This document shows positions 46,701 to 59,895 of a DNA stretch of 64,000 nucleotides, in pieces. Positions within the stretch are counted from its first letter, which is position 1, and each line of letters opens with the position of its first letter. The DNA comes from Drechslerella dactyloides (lineage: Eukaryota > Ascomycota > Orbiliomycetes > Orbiliales > Orbiliaceae): contig JAGTWJ010000003.1 in assembly GCA_020064725.1 (NCBI GenBank), positions 1,178,001-1,242,000 of the forward strand, read 5' to 3'. The position numbers were made by a program, and so were the translations under genes. The notes beneath the pieces were generated by a model. The model saw only the letters and a list, made by a program, of their open reading frames with translations. It searched no databases and was not told the DNA's origin.

Positions 46701-49700
46701 AATGCTGTCATCCTCAAACGTGATGTCGGCAGGAGAGGCGAAGCTCGACTCCTCCAAAGCACTCGATGCGTAATGGCCTTTCGTTGGTGTCGCTTCACTA
46801 TAGATCGAATCTTCCATGTAGGCGTCGGTATTTTCTTCTTCCTCCTCGTCAGCCAAGCCGTAAGTAGTGAAATGCTTGACCTTGAAAATCCAAATTCCGT
46901 CCTGCACAAGGTAGTCGACAAACTCTGTATCTTTGATGTTCTTGAGTCGTCGGAGATGGAATTGGTAGCGAGGATGGTCGGGATCTCGGATTGGCTGCTT
47001 ATGCTCACGATCTGTGGGGAAGCATTCTTCGAGCGTGATTGTAGCTGGCACATTGAGGCCATGGCCCGGTGGCGGTTTATCCCAGCCTGGAGGGTATACA
47101 GTACACACCCGATCTCCAAACGTGATAACGCCGCCGAGAAGGCCGTTGAGCTCATCCCCGAGTCCCGTGAGGTCAACAGGCTGGTCGAATCGAATCTGGC
47201 CAAAATTGGTTCTCCCGACGAGCAGATCAGGAACAGCTGATAGCTTCTCACGTGGCAATGATTTGAGCTTCTCAAGGGATGGAATAGACCAATAATCTCC
47301 TTGTTTTTCAGGAGCTATAGTGGCAGCCCTCATTCCAGAAGCCGAGATATCTTCCATCCCGGGCGCGGGCGCCTCCACTTCGGGCTCTGGAGAAGCGGGG
47401 ACGGGGACCAGCGCGTTCTCTGGAGCGGGCGACGCGACAGGGGCGTTTGCTTGCTTAGTAGGTGTTCTCATGTAACCCAGATCGGCACCACTTGCAGGAC
47501 TCGAATTTTGAGAACGAGTAGCAGTATCGAAACTGACGGTCTTTTTGATGGTGTCCGGTGTAGGCGTTTTGTCTTGGGAGCTCTTAATAGTTCGGAGTTC
47601 ACCTTCTTTGACAAAAAGATCGTTATCTCTGAGATTGCGATCGATCACAAGTCGCTTCAAGTTTGCAGGTCGAGCACCGCCAGGCGTGAAAGCAGATGTG
47701 TTCAGTATAGAATCATCACTCGAGCCTGGAGAATCGAAGACAGAACCGCCGAGTCCGACTCTGCTTGAACTGCCGTTGAAAGTTCTGCCGAGACTTCCAC
47801 CCAACATGGGAGAGCTAGTCCCAAGAGAAGATCTAGAGAAAGGAGATGCGACTCTGGCGGTTAAAGCAGGTTGACGAGGTGCGATTTTGCTATGAGGGAT
47901 CATGGCTGCTTTTTTCTTAGTGTTCCCCGAAAGCGGAGTAGCTAGGAGGTTAGGGGTAGCAGCCGCAGTCAAAGACACGTCGAGTAATGGCACATTCCCA
48001 TACGGCCGTTGGTCCATGATTGATGCGGTGAGTGGTTGCTGCATGCCAGGCTGCTGTTGCTGTTGCTGCGGCTGGAATAGACTGCCTCCGAACCCGGGCT
48101 GCGCTTGCTGCGGATTGCTACCAAAGAGTCCTCCAGCAGTCTGTCCTAGACCAAATCCACTACCAGCGTTTTGAGCGGGTTGTCCAAAGAGAGTAGAGCC
48201 TTGAGGCTGGTTGTTGGTATTAGTAGATCCGAAGAGTCCTCCGCCGGCAGCATTGGCCTGGGCAGGCTGTCCGAAGAGTCCACCAGCGGCTCCCTTATTC
48301 TGGTTTCCGAAGAGGCCACCAGCCTGCTGCTGCTGCTGCTGAGGTTGACCAAACAATCCAGGGTTTCCAGCAGGTGCTGCTGACTGTCCAAATAGCCCTC
48401 CAGATTGTGCTGGTTGCTGTGCAGGCTGCCCAAAGAGGTTCGTACCGGCCGCAGGGTTGTTTGTGGCGAATGGCTTATTGCCGAACAGTCCAGTACCACC
48501 TGTTTGCTGAGGTTGCGCCGGCTGGCCGAATAGACCACCACCAGGGGCAGGTGCTGGGGTTGTCGACGGAGCACCAAATCCCCCGCCGAAGGCTGGCTTA
48601 CTGGGAGTCTGGGCTGGATTATTTCCAAAAGCCCCAAACCCAGCGGTGGCTGGTTGCTGTTGTGGTTGGTTTTGTGCCCCAAATCCTGCTCCTCCAAAAG
48701 CGTTTGTGGTTTGCTGGCCAAATCCACCAGCGTTCTGCTGAGCAGTGCCAAATAGACCGCCAGCTCCAGAAGCAGTCGATGTAGCAGGCTGTCCAAATAG
48801 ACTACCGGAGGTTTGAGCGCCGAATCCTGCTGAACCGGCGCCGCCAAAGCCACCGGTTCCAAAGCCACCGGCAGGTTTTTGTTGGTTTTGGGCTCCAAAC
48901 AGGCCTGTGCCGGTTGTCTGTGCAGCTTGACCAAAGCCACCGGTAGTTCCTGTCGTGCCGGTTGTTCCAAATCCACCGCCTGCGTTCTGCTGACCGAATA
49001 GCCCTGTACCGGTGGTTGCCGCACCGGCAGTGCTGTTGCCAAAAATGCCAGCTCCGGCAGGTTTCGCAGTTCCGAAAAGACCACCACCGGTGTTTGTCGT
49101 TGATGCGCCGAAACCTCCTCCTCCTCCTCCTCCAGTTGTACCTGCTCCGAAACCAGTACCAGGGTTAGAAGAAGTGCCAAATAGGCCGCCACCTGTCGCA
49201 CTGGTTGTTTGCTGCTGACCAAATCCACCAGTATTCTGCTGTTGCCCGAATGCGCCAAAGCCCGTGCCAGCTGAACCAAAGCCAGTAGGTCCAGCTGCCT
49301 TCGTCCGGCCCTGAGCGTAATCTTGCAGTCGAAGTTCCTGGTGGTGAGATGTTAGCTGGAGTCTTATATATCAAAAAAAAAAAAGTTCAGACTCACCTCC
49401 AAACTCCATTTGGTGTACGGTTCCTGGAACGAAATCGTCTGGAAATGATTCGTCATGCTGCTCGCCTGGTCCTTCTCCGTGAACGGCGAGAAAGGTGAGG
49501 TGGCGGTTCCCTGAGCCGGGGGTTGGAGGCTACTGTTGGCTGCAGCATTTACAAAACCGCCGGCCGCCTGAGTCCCTGCTCCAAACCCAGTGGTTCCGCC
49601 AGTTGTGCTGCTGCCAAAGATACCTGCACCGGTGCCCGTTCCACCAAAACCTGTGGTTGCGGGTTTTGAGCCAAACAGTCCAGTCCCAGTGGTTGACGAA

Positions 49701-50546
49701 CCGAAACCCGTACCTCCTGTTGTATTGCTATTTGAGCCAAATCCACCTGCTCCACCCCCAAACCCCGAGGTCGCTGTGTTCGACGCGAACAAACCGCCTC
49801 CCGTGGTTGCAGGGGTGCTACCGAAACCTTTGTTCTGACCAAATCCGCCAGTGGATTGACCAAAGCCTGTAGAAGTGGTTGAAGATACGTTAGCTGGCTG
49901 CGGTCCCCAATGAGATCTTTGCGCCCCCCAGCGATTGACGGAACCAGGTCCTTTGCTTTTCCCATTCTTCAGGCTCCATTTTGACATCTTGACTGAGGGA
50001 CAAGCCGTTCAGCATTACCAAGGATCTTCCCAACCCGTCTTTGCTGCTTGAAAGAAAGCGTCCTAAACTCGAAATCTTTGGGAAGAATCGAACGTAGTGG
50101 CAAACCCGATCAAGAAGCTGGAGCGTCGAGAGAGAAAATCTTCATGGCGTCTCGCCGTTTCCTGTACGTACCGGTTGAACCGAAACCCGACGGCTGGGTA
50201 TTCGCGCCGAAGCCTGTAGAACCGAATCCCGTCGATTGGGTTTGTGCAGCTTGACCGAAGCCTGGAAGATGGTTCCCCAGTAGGCGCAGGTTAGACACCT
50301 TCAGGAACGTGCCGGTTGCTTGTTGGTCCGGCGAGCCAATAGAGGAAACGCGGGGCCGCTAGGAGGAAGAAATAAGATAAAAGAGAAATGGCATTGCGAC
50401 TTACCTCCGAATCCAGTACCTGTCGTGTTAGATCCAAAGCCGCCAGCCGACTGCTGCTGTTGCTGCTGCTGCTGCTGTTGCTGCTGATTGTTCTGGCCGA
50501 AGCCACCGAAACCACCACCACCACTTGATCCCGCGCCGCCGAACAT
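43718..50546 (-). CDS. Nup98-Nup96 nucleoporin precursor (Nup145 / SonB type), self-cleaving
   Basis: Seven exons: 50546-50405, 50261-50172, 49866-49397, 49337-46278, 45972-45691, 45626-44491 and 44399-43718. The introns are 143, 305, 59, 305, 64 and 91 nt. The product has 1953 residues. Exon 1 has FG repeats and a run of 12 Gln. FG/GLFG repeats continue to about residue 690. They are interrupted by a GLEBS-type Rae1/Gle2 site whose core, TKWSLEELRLQDYAQGR, spans the exon 3/4 junction. The autoproteolytic domain (about 915-1057) ends KVKHFTTYGL; by homology it cuts HF|T after Phe1057, releasing Nup98 and an approximately 896-residue Nup96. Nup96 then has an acidic N-terminus, a DWTDQLSRTISP segment and the helical Nup84-complex domain to the end. 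Both halves belong to the nuclear pore. The 305-nt introns are long for this window, and the last one is placed by frame and splice motif only. Confidence 0.92.
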
Positions 50547-51817
50547 TGCGATGAAAGCTCAATCAATTGGCTCGGAGGGTGGAGTAGATATACGACGCGC
50601 CGTTTGCGACGGGAGGCGTAGGAAGTACACGCGCGTGGTTCGTGTCGTCGACAGGACGAGAAGAGAATGTTTGAGGGGCGAAATCTCGTTCGGCGCGTGT
50701 CCTTTGAGCGCGTTTTATGGTAGAATGCGAAGAACAGGAGTTCGAACGATGCGGTAAGATATGCGCCGTTGGAAGTCAATTAAACTCGCGATAAACTCGA
50801 AATGCGACGAAAGAAAAAGGGAGGCAGTGGGGATAATGAAAACGGAGAGAAACGCCCAGAGAGAGATAAAAAAAAAACAGAGATACGGGCGGCGAGTGAA
50901 GAGATATCGATGGAGAGGAAAGAGCGTATGTGCACGACGATGAGAGAGGGCAGACAGGGTTGAAGCGCCGCCGATGGGGATGAATGTCGCAGCTTAGAGG
51001 CGATGATGGGGGAGGTGAAGCGGCGGGAGTTGTTGTAGTGAGGTTGGCCTTTAACAGGAAAAAAGGCGCCCATATAAAACCGCTGCGGCCGGCAAACCGC
51101 TGACTAAGCCCCACAACACAGTCATTGCTCGTGGATCCTGTGTGCCAGGCAGCTGTACGAAAGGTGCTTTCCGGACGACGGTCAGGCCATGCCTGCGATC
51201 GAGAGCGGACGCTGATAGGCGCGCTGGCGGGGCTTGAGGCGAGCAGAGCGTCTGGACCGGTCTCTCGAGTCGTCTCGAGCATCAGCCTGCCATTGGCGCT
51301 TCGTCGGGCAAATCACACGACCCGAGTATAACTACCAATGCAATGATCCTGAGAGCTGAATTCGTGAAGGCAATCCGGATCCTCGTCAAGTATGACTCTG
51401 GAGAGGAACAGCCTCTCCAGTGCTACCGGCAGGGAAGGCCTATCGTATTCATGACGTACAAGCATGTTCCTGGCTACCGAGCAGACGTCAACGGAGATAT
51501 ATCTGTTGTCGACGTCGAATTTGGCGATTCGGAGCTCGGGCCACCGGCTGGCTGCTGCGTGTTGCGGTGTTGTTATCAGCACGCGTTTGTCCCACGCGTT
51601 TGTCCCACATTGCACGTTCGCCGCTGCTGCACGACGCGTCCGCCGCAGCGCAGCAACCAGCCCACCGCGCAATAGCGAGGCGACCAGTCAACCACGCTCC
51701 AGCATCGCCATCCATCACATCTCCGCCACCTTCCTCGAGCAGCCCCACACCGCGATTTAAAAAATACAATACGCACCTTCGTCCACATCTCCCAGCTTCT
51801 CCTACATGCGCGCCTAA
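50547..51817. other. Divergent promoter region, Nup98-Nup96 and centrin
   Basis: 1.27 kb separates the two ATGs. The nucleoporin side has long purine runs on the plus strand (50800-50960), i.e. pyrimidine tracts on the gene strand. The region is open in several frames (50776-51282 minus, 51420-51938 plus) but these show no domain, and the plus one runs into centrin exon 1 in another frame. I see no separate gene. Confidence 0.5.
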
Positions 51818-52794
51818 ATGTTCGCCACATCCGTTGCGCAATCGTCCAAGCCGCAGCCTCCCAATCCGCGATCTCGACGACCAGCCCAGCAGCAATCCGC
51901 TGCGAGCTCCTCACAAGCCCCGCCCACCGGGCCCGTAACCTCTATCGCCGCGCAAAAACAGCCTCAGCGATCCCATTCACCCTCCGGAGTGGCAGGCTCC
52001 TCGTCGCGCCAAATGCCCGGAGGCGCTTCTTCGACCGGGGTGCTCTTCGGCCGGTCTACTATTGGCGGTGGAACGGCCGGAGTCGGGTCTGCAGCAGGTT
52101 CGCACCATCAACAACATCAGCATCAGTCGAATGGTGGGGCTGCCGCTCGAGAATTAAGCGAGGAGCAGCGAGAGGAGATCAATGAAGCCGTATGTCCAAC
52201 ATCAATCAACTTGCCCCGGAGCTCTAAGCCATTCAATGCCGCTCGCATCCCGACCCAGGTGTATATTAAAGCATGACTAAGTCTTGTCGCTTTACGCAAG
52301 CTAGTTCGGCCTCTTTGACATGGACAAAGACCAGCGGATAGACTTTCACGAGCTCAAAGTTGCTCTCCGGGCGCTTGGCTTCGAAGACATCCCCAAATCC
52401 GAGCTGCTGAACATCCTCCACCGGTACCAAGCGCCGACATCCGGCAACTCCTCCCGTCTGCTCATTGGCCGTGACGACTTTATCACAGTAGCCACCCAGA
52501 AGATGCTGAACCGCGACCCGCTAGAGGAGATCAGACGTGCCTACACAATGTTCGACGAGGATGGAAAAGGCGGCATAAGTATCGCAGATTTGAGAAGGAT
52601 CGCCAAGGATATCGGCGAGAACCTCGAAGAAGACGAGATCAGAGCTATGATTGAGGAGTTTGACTTGGATGGAGACGGATTAAGTATGTCTTGTCGCCTC
52701 TTACTCGCAAGCTTAAAATGGCCAGTCGAAACTAATCGCCATATTTCGTGTAGTAAACGAGCAGGAGTTTATTGCAATTTGTCGTGGGGAATGA
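51818..52794 (+). CDS. cdc31: Centrin, Cdc31 type, with long low-complexity N-terminus
   Basis: Three exons: 51818-52189, 52305-52683 and 52754-52794, with introns of 115 and 70 nt. The product has 263 residues; centrins are usually 160-180. Exon 1 codes entirely for a Ser/Gln/Pro/Gly-rich extension plus the start of EF-hand 1 (LSEEQREEINEA). The EF-hands follow: hand 1 loop DMDKDQRIDFHE, hand 2 degenerate with an inserted SGNSSRLLIGRDDF stretch, hand 3 loop DEDGKGGISIAD and hand 4 loop DLDGDGLINEQE. The last exon gives only INEQEFIAICRGE. Cdc31 sits in the half-bridge of the spindle pole body and starts its duplication; it also works with nuclear pore export factors. An internal ATG at about 52012 would give a shorter protein. 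It is divergent from the Nup98-Nup96 gene. Confidence 0.9.
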
Positions 52795-55700
52795 TGATTG
52801 AACATCGCTTGCCACTCACAAACTTCCAAAGCACGCCCTGCACATCACTCTATGAGCATCGGCAGCCCAACGTCCCTCTGCATCCCACATCCATTAGAGC
52901 TTCCGTCCCCTACGCCCCGTTCCTGAAGAGCCAGTACCGGCGCATATATACCCAGCACCATTATTATGTCATGGTTTGTTTATACCATTCTGTCCTTTCG
53001 GCTTCATGCCTCCTTGGATTTTTGACCGCACGAGCGCCCCTGTTTCTAGTTCAATTGACAAATTCAAAGTTTCGCATATGTCTGCTGCCCGTCCTATCAC
53101 TCAATACCTTCACATCCGAGTGATCAAACTCTTTCGAGGAGCTAGTACCACCAACTATAAATGCGCAAAGATTCTCCAGCTCTGAATTATATCGGTGGAA
53201 TTAGGCGACGCTTTGCTTTGCTTCCTTAGCCTCGGCCCCTCGTGGCCGCTAAGAGGTCTGTTCATCCAGCCGATCACCTGAAACACCTAGAGCGATACCA
53301 AGGTCGGTATGCCAGATGCCCAAAGCATCCTACCATCTGCTCCTCCTCTTCCTCTCCTGCGGTAACGCAGGTGAATCCAACAGCCTCTACCTTGAGTCCC
53401 AAGCCCTACCTTCAGCGTCTCGGAGACTAGCTCTACCCTACGCTTTGCTCTACCCAAATTTGTTCACGCCAGGCACAAGGGCGTTGGTAGTCTCGGGGGG
53501 CATCCCCGAGACTAGGACGTCGGAAGGCAGAGAGGATGAAACAGACCGACATGTCTTTGAGAGATATCCTAAGCAAAGCATATTCTGAATCAGACAATCA
53601 CGATATTGTGATAACTCGCACATACATGAAATGTGCAGTATGCATTACGCTAGCATCACGATAGTCGTCTACCGAAATTCTAACCAGGCAACTACTATGC
53701 GTCCGAACAGCTCCATCTATATTTTAATCCCCTCCCTCGTTCCAGTACGCTTATACGCACTCGAGCGTGCAATACAGCACCACCATCGTTGCGAGTCTAC
53801 ACAAGTCGGCTATGTGCACGCATATAATTTAGCTAAACCCACGCCCGTGCTTTAGCCCATGCTAAGCTGCGCCACTTTGACAATTAGCTTATCGGCAGTT
53901 CATGCATTAACTCGTTACCGCTGTTGGGTCCAAAACGCCGAGGACGATCCTAGCGTGCTGCCAGATGTATATCAATCTCGAATATGATGCCCAATGCGTC
54001 GAGCTGAATTCACATCGAATTGTGGTCTCCAAATTACTCATGCACCCACGGATATGCAGATGACTATCGGGAGCTTGGGTCTAATTTGCAAATTTCGACT
54101 CCCGGATCAATATCCCCGCGCCGACGAGACGGTGCTCCACGTCAATAAACTTAATTGACACATTCTATTGAGTTCATACCCCTAGCTACTGTATTATGGA
54201 ACATGCTCATGTATGTCTGTACTTGCATTGTTGGATACGTGTTTCGCTGGATATTGTCCGTTGGGAGTTCATTTGGTAAAGTGGACATAGTCCTGAGCTG
54301 CGCCGCGCACACGCACGGTCCGTCAAAATAGCAAAAATGCACCACTAGATATGCCAAAGATGGGAAGGGTGGGTCAAAGCTAGCCCCAAGCCAAAACAAG
54401 GCCAACTTGCGAGAGCTAGTTAGATCGATCTCGAACGGAGCCAAGATCCATAGCAGACGAGGCAATGGTAGCTGTCAGTCCGCCCTGAAAATGGAATGCA
54501 CTTGTTCAAGAAAGAAACCGGAAGGCTGGTTTATTAGTATAATAATAGTAAGTCCGTGCTGGGTATCGCACTAGGAGTAGGACGCGTGATTCAAATTAAG
54601 GACATCTTGCTATCCGTTCACGATGTCCGGACATTCGACGTTTGCATCCTTCTCCACAGCTTAGTCTTTCCCTATTCGCCGACAGATTTGTGGGGACGAC
54701 AAATATTCTACATTTACGAGATAATAATCTTCGTCAGTGGGGAGCTACGCGATTTCCAAAATCGAGATGAACGGTTTAGCTAGTAGCTATGCATACTTTA
54801 GTCTCGAGGCCAGACTTACCTGTGCATATGTGTGCCACGACTAGTCGACTAGTCGAATCCTCAAACGTTCCAAATCTCTGGTTCATTTTATCCACAGCAT
54901 GCTAGCACACGCGGCAGCCTAAAATTTAGTCTATGAAATACGCCCTTCGCGGGCTATCGTTACACCGAGGAAGGGAACTAATCGCTAACACCTACATAGT
55001 CAAAGCGTCGGCGGTCAACCCCGAGGGTTGTGAAACCACACTCATTGCATCTTCAATGGAAGATGTGTCAGCACCGGCCGTGCTTAAGCCACCCTTCCCT
55101 CATGCCCCCCGTAACTCAGTCAGGTGCTAGCATGCTTAATCCTTATACTTGTAAACCGAAGTTCAGCAATATCATCGTTACGTCGATTACGTGCTATACC
55201 CGAAATCGGTTAGATGCGTCGTTGATACCATATATGCATGGGCCTCCTCGGGGTTGGCTTGCAGGCTGACAAGCGTCTCCGAAGCTATAATACCATATCT
55301 AACATCAACGTTGCCATCGATCGAAATCGGGTCTGAAATCGATGTGAATGAGCTCAGTAGCCAACAGAACTAGGCGATTGCCAGTAGCCAGGGCCTGCAC
55401 CGTACACTAATGCATGCATGCACGCATGGACCGTCGCTATAATCGATCTCTGACCTGTGCAGGTGACCCAGTACACTATTTCTGCAATGCATGTTGACGG
55501 CTTCTGCATGCAGCATCGACAAGCATCACATAGATTGATCCACTATACTTCGCGGAGTCGACGAGCGCCGTCCGTTGCCGAGATCAGGCGTCGACTAGTT
55601 ATACCAGCATTCGACTTGTCATGCATGAACTAAAAGTTAATCCTGATAGCAGAAGTACTGAAAGCTGGATTCTTTCACGAGGCCTTTGCGCCTCACGTTG

Positions 55701-58700
55701 CGCTACCCTGAACAATAATACAGCAAGCAAGACTGCCAATTTAGCGTGTTGGCGTTGCAGATTAACACTTTGTCGATATCTGGTCCAAAAAGAGCAATCC
55801 AGATTCGACTCCAACTCTAGCAAGCATCCCCCGGCACCCGAGCGAGTACCCAGTGCCGAAGGCCCGGCTGGGCTGCTATTGATCACAAAGACGATAGCGC
55901 ACTAGACCTAAGAATATGGGCTGGTATGTCAACCAGGGTCAGACAGAAAAGTGCATAGGATGCATCAATGCATCGATCGATTGCCCCGCATTCCACGCCC
56001 GTGCCAGCAGATCGAATCAGGGCTGAGCTCTAGTCGTAACCGAAGGGATTTTCACCGGGAATTCCTTTCTCCGATTCCCAAATTTTGTCAACGAATTTAT
56101 GGGTGTGCTCATATATCTGAAAATAAAGCAATAAGTTTTACTAAGTCTCGGATAAAGGAGGAAGCGGGATGGCTTCGTCGTCAAATATCATACCTATATG
56201 GCCTACACCAACACGCGTACATGCAAGAGAATACAACTTGTCATTGTCAAATTTGCAAAACGTATACTACCAGCTATCATACACGAACAAATGCTAGTAC
56301 AATTAATCACCAGTATCCCGTCCGAGACCCGCTAGTAATACTAATCAAAATATCAGCGTCCCCGAGGTCATCAGAAATAGTATTGTTGGAGGACCTACTA
56401 GTTCGGGGCGAAAGACCACGGTCTATTTCTGGTATTGGCTCAACTCATTTTTTCTCCACTCCCCTCTATCCAATGTCAGTGGATCGGCCCAGCTCCCGTG
56501 GTCTCAATTAGTTTATCTCGGGATTGCCGTGAGTTGTTTGTGTGCGACCATACAGCAATTTACCCCGTTCGATACACTGCAAAGCATGTCATATAAGTCA
56601 AACAATCGCGAGCGAAACCTAAATGCAATCGCCATGTCTGAACATCAGAGAAACTGATTGACGAAACCAGCCATATCCATATGCATGCGTACATCCAGAC
56701 GTCTACAACGCAACAGATCGTGCGAGGCTGGTAACATGACTAAAATCACTATTCAAACTCCGAGGTGGCGAGATAGTCTTTAGGAATCCTGACTCTCTCC
56801 AGCTTGGCGGAACCTTAAAGACATCCTCGTGCTCCGCAAAACATCTACAACCTACTTATATATCGCCCGAGAAATTGAACCCAAATTCAAGGCGCCTGCT
56901 GCACGCCTGAGAGGTTGGACGCCTGCGTCTCAGCGAACAAACATCCCATCGGCTTCTTCGCATCGTGCGAGTTCGCCTCGGGCCTCTCAAGCTCGAGCCG
57001 TATTTATTGCTAGCGCCCAGGCCAAGGCAATCAATAACAAGCTGATCTTATGAACTAGGATCGGGCTGCAGGATTGTGTCTACAGTTACATACATAGTAT
57101 GTAACCCTGATCGAATGCTCAAAGCTGTCCGTGCGAAACAGAAACACTTTTTTCTAAATCGACAGCCTCGTCAAGAATATTACTGGCCTGTCAACCTCCT
57201 GGTAATGAGTCGGGTGGGGAACTCGCTCGGGATCCGTTACGCGAAGCCACCAAAACGCAAAAAAAAAGAAAATAACCCACGAAACCCGATCTCCGATCCA
57301 ACCTCCACCAGAAAGACAGCAGAAACCTTGCCCGAGACTATGTAGAAACCTTGCATGAGTGTCCCAGCTCGATATCACTAAGGGATATCGAGAGGAGCAT
57401 ACGAGCCTTGGAGGACAGCGCCCATGAAATCAGAGGGAATTTTCAGATCACTCACAGGGATTGACAGACTGAACCGAGCTATGGACTCGGCTCTTCGTGA
57501 AAAATATTCCCTCTCTATAGTGTATATTTACGATGCGACTGGCGCTCTCAGCCGCTAATGAATTGTGCCAACTTTACGCCTCCTAGTAGTACTTGAGATA
57601 AACTGGGGTATCTTGGCCGGCTGGCAGAGCTGCCTCAAGCTTTGGAACCACCAAGCTGCGCTGGTTTCTCAGACAGAGTAGACAACCGGTGTTGACTGTG
57701 CAGCACTGTGATGGGCCGGCGGAAGACCCAGATATAGTTAAAGAAAATTTTCCGTTTGACCAATTAGGTGAAGTAACCCCGAGAGCCTGTCCCAAGAAAG
57801 AGAATAAACTACCGAGCATGTTCCAAAAAAGAGTTTCTGACCTGTCACGTCAACTTAGCGAGCTGACTCGTAATCATTCTCAGCGAACAAATCGGCCTTT
57901 CGACGGGGAAGTTCTTTAAGTTAACGTTATAGCCAATAGAATCGCAGTATGCATATGCGCCCATGCATCCACGCCGCGTACCCAACATTCTCTCAAGCGG
58001 TCCAAGCTGATACGATCGGGACGGGTCATGTTAGCCACAGGTCGCTAGCTGGCCAGCGTGCTACACCCATATCGATTGCTTTCACGTATGCGCATGCATG
58101 CTGCATGCATGCACCAGCACACTGACCGCCAACGGAGGATAGCCAGACCTGCATATCTGGTAGCACTATCTTCGTTATGCGTTCGAGCTGGTTTTCGGCG
58201 TCCAAGATTTAGTTTGATGCATGGACCCCGCGAGGCACGCGATGCAAGCTCAGTTGGCACCAGCGTTTTTCTTCGAACGCTAACTGATGACTATTGATCT
58301 AGATGAAATGACAATGCTTGTCAGCACACATTATTCATTATGGCATTTCGTGGACAAGACTGCAGCCCACAAATTAACATGAGAGAGGGCAGAAACACGT
58401 CTGCGCCAAAACCGTATACCTTTAATCAATAACGAAAGCCAGCGCAAGCCAGCGGATAATAGATACGATCCGCATGCCGATGAAAGGAGCCCTTCGATAG
58501 CTTTCTTAAATCACAAAATCTACCTGCATACGCACTGGGACTCTTCAATTATCTGTAGAGAAAGGGTTCAATTTCATTCGTTCTCGGTGCTTCACAGCCT
58601 GTCCCTTCTGCAGTTCCGGAGGCCGCCCAATGCAATGCAATGCAGCAGAAACGCCAGCTGGCCAAGGCTGAAGAACTTCCCTGCTGAACTTCCATACTGG

Positions 58701-59895
58701 GGAAGTACCTAGGTACTCCGGTCACATCCAAGCTTAACGAGCTATTCACCGTAGTCTCCCTGACTCAGGGTGTCTGGCAAATGGACAACATAGGTGTGAA
58801 TTCGTGAGACCAAACATCCCGGATCAGGAACGCTCTGCATACTCTAACACAAGTAGATCGCAATCCAATATGAATATGGACAGGAGTGAAATTTTCATGC
58901 AAAAGTACTTTACTTAAAGTCAAGGGGTCTTGGTGGACTGATATCTCTGGGGTTCATGTCAGGAGTGCAAAGTGCGAAAGGGAATCGAGAGCCAAAAGGG
59001 AAAGGTCTGGAAACTTAATGGTTCCTCCACTAGGCTTCGAGAAGGAAATTCTTGGGCGAAACAGGGCGTAAGTGAGACCATGAAAAGACCCTCTGCCGCC
59101 GGATGGGGTAAAATAGCTTCACACCCCTCGTACGATCCATCGCGTCGGACTACATTGCAATGTCGATCGCGGGCTGGCGTGTAATGTCGACAACTGTGCT
59201 AATAGATATGCGAGATAGAGAATTAGATACACTATATACATCCAAGATCAAGGAAGATCTCATCTGAGAAGAGACAAGTACGTTAAACTTGCAAGAACAC
59301 TTAGTATTAATGACCATCATGACTTGTTTTCTATAGTTAACTTGATAAATTTTAAGGCGCGCGCTACTTCTATATCGGCAGAGTTCAAGATGTGATCAAA
59401 GCATAGCAGAAAATATCCAAGTAACTTCATGGCGAAAACGACAAGCCAACACAGTGCAAGAAAACGCAACTAAGAGCAGGAACACTTCATCCGCCAGAGC
59501 GGGATCCAACCTAGGCACCCGGCACCCGGCACCCAGCATCTGCTCTTATGATAGATCAAGTAGAAAACCGAGCAACTCCATATATTGCGCCGTGAAACAG
59601 GCAATTCCAAAAAAAAAGATAAAAAATAAAAATAAAGTACAGGAAGGATTGAAAGGGCGTATTCGGATTTGTAAAGATCCCGTCCGTCCGTCCGTCCGTC
59701 CATCCGTCCGCACCAAGACACAAACACCATTTGCTAGATTAGGAAACCGCGAATGCATCTAGATTTATAACAAAAGAACAACAAAGTAACTGTAGAGGGT
59801 ATTACAGTCTCATGCGGACGAATAGGGACTGTGAAATTTAACAAAAAGTAAACAAAGCACGGGTACTTTTGATAGTCTTCATATGAAGGCGCATG
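52795..59895. other. Gene desert, 7.1 kb
   Basis: No frame here shows a recognisable domain, signal peptide or convincing splice structure. Open stretches at 54151-54465 (minus), 55951-56511 (plus), 57689-57919 (plus) and 59454-59762 (plus) were examined and left out. The DNA carries many ATGCATGC/GCATGC palindromic clusters (about 55411-55425 and 58087-58112) and CTAGTCGACTAG-like palindromes (about 54840-54853). A CCGT microsatellite stands at 59680-59710. I cannot tell old transposon debris from plain non-coding DNA without alignment. Confidence 0.45.
59680..59710. repeat. CCGT tetranucleotide microsatellite
   Basis: About seven CCGT/CGTC units with one CCAT variant. It is non-coding and likely length-variable. 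Confidence 0.85.

Noticed and set aside
48146..49279. 377-codon minus-strand open frame in the nucleoporin region, and others at 46239-47240 (plus) and 49549-49965 (minus)
   Set aside because: They overlap the FG/GLFG and autoproteolytic frame of Nup98-Nup96. Repetitive GGN codons keep other frames open; no family features appear in them.
50776..51282. 168-codon minus frame in the Nup98-Nup96/centrin promoter
   Set aside because: Low-complexity Ser/Leu/Pro text arising from pyrimidine tracts, without start context or family motifs.
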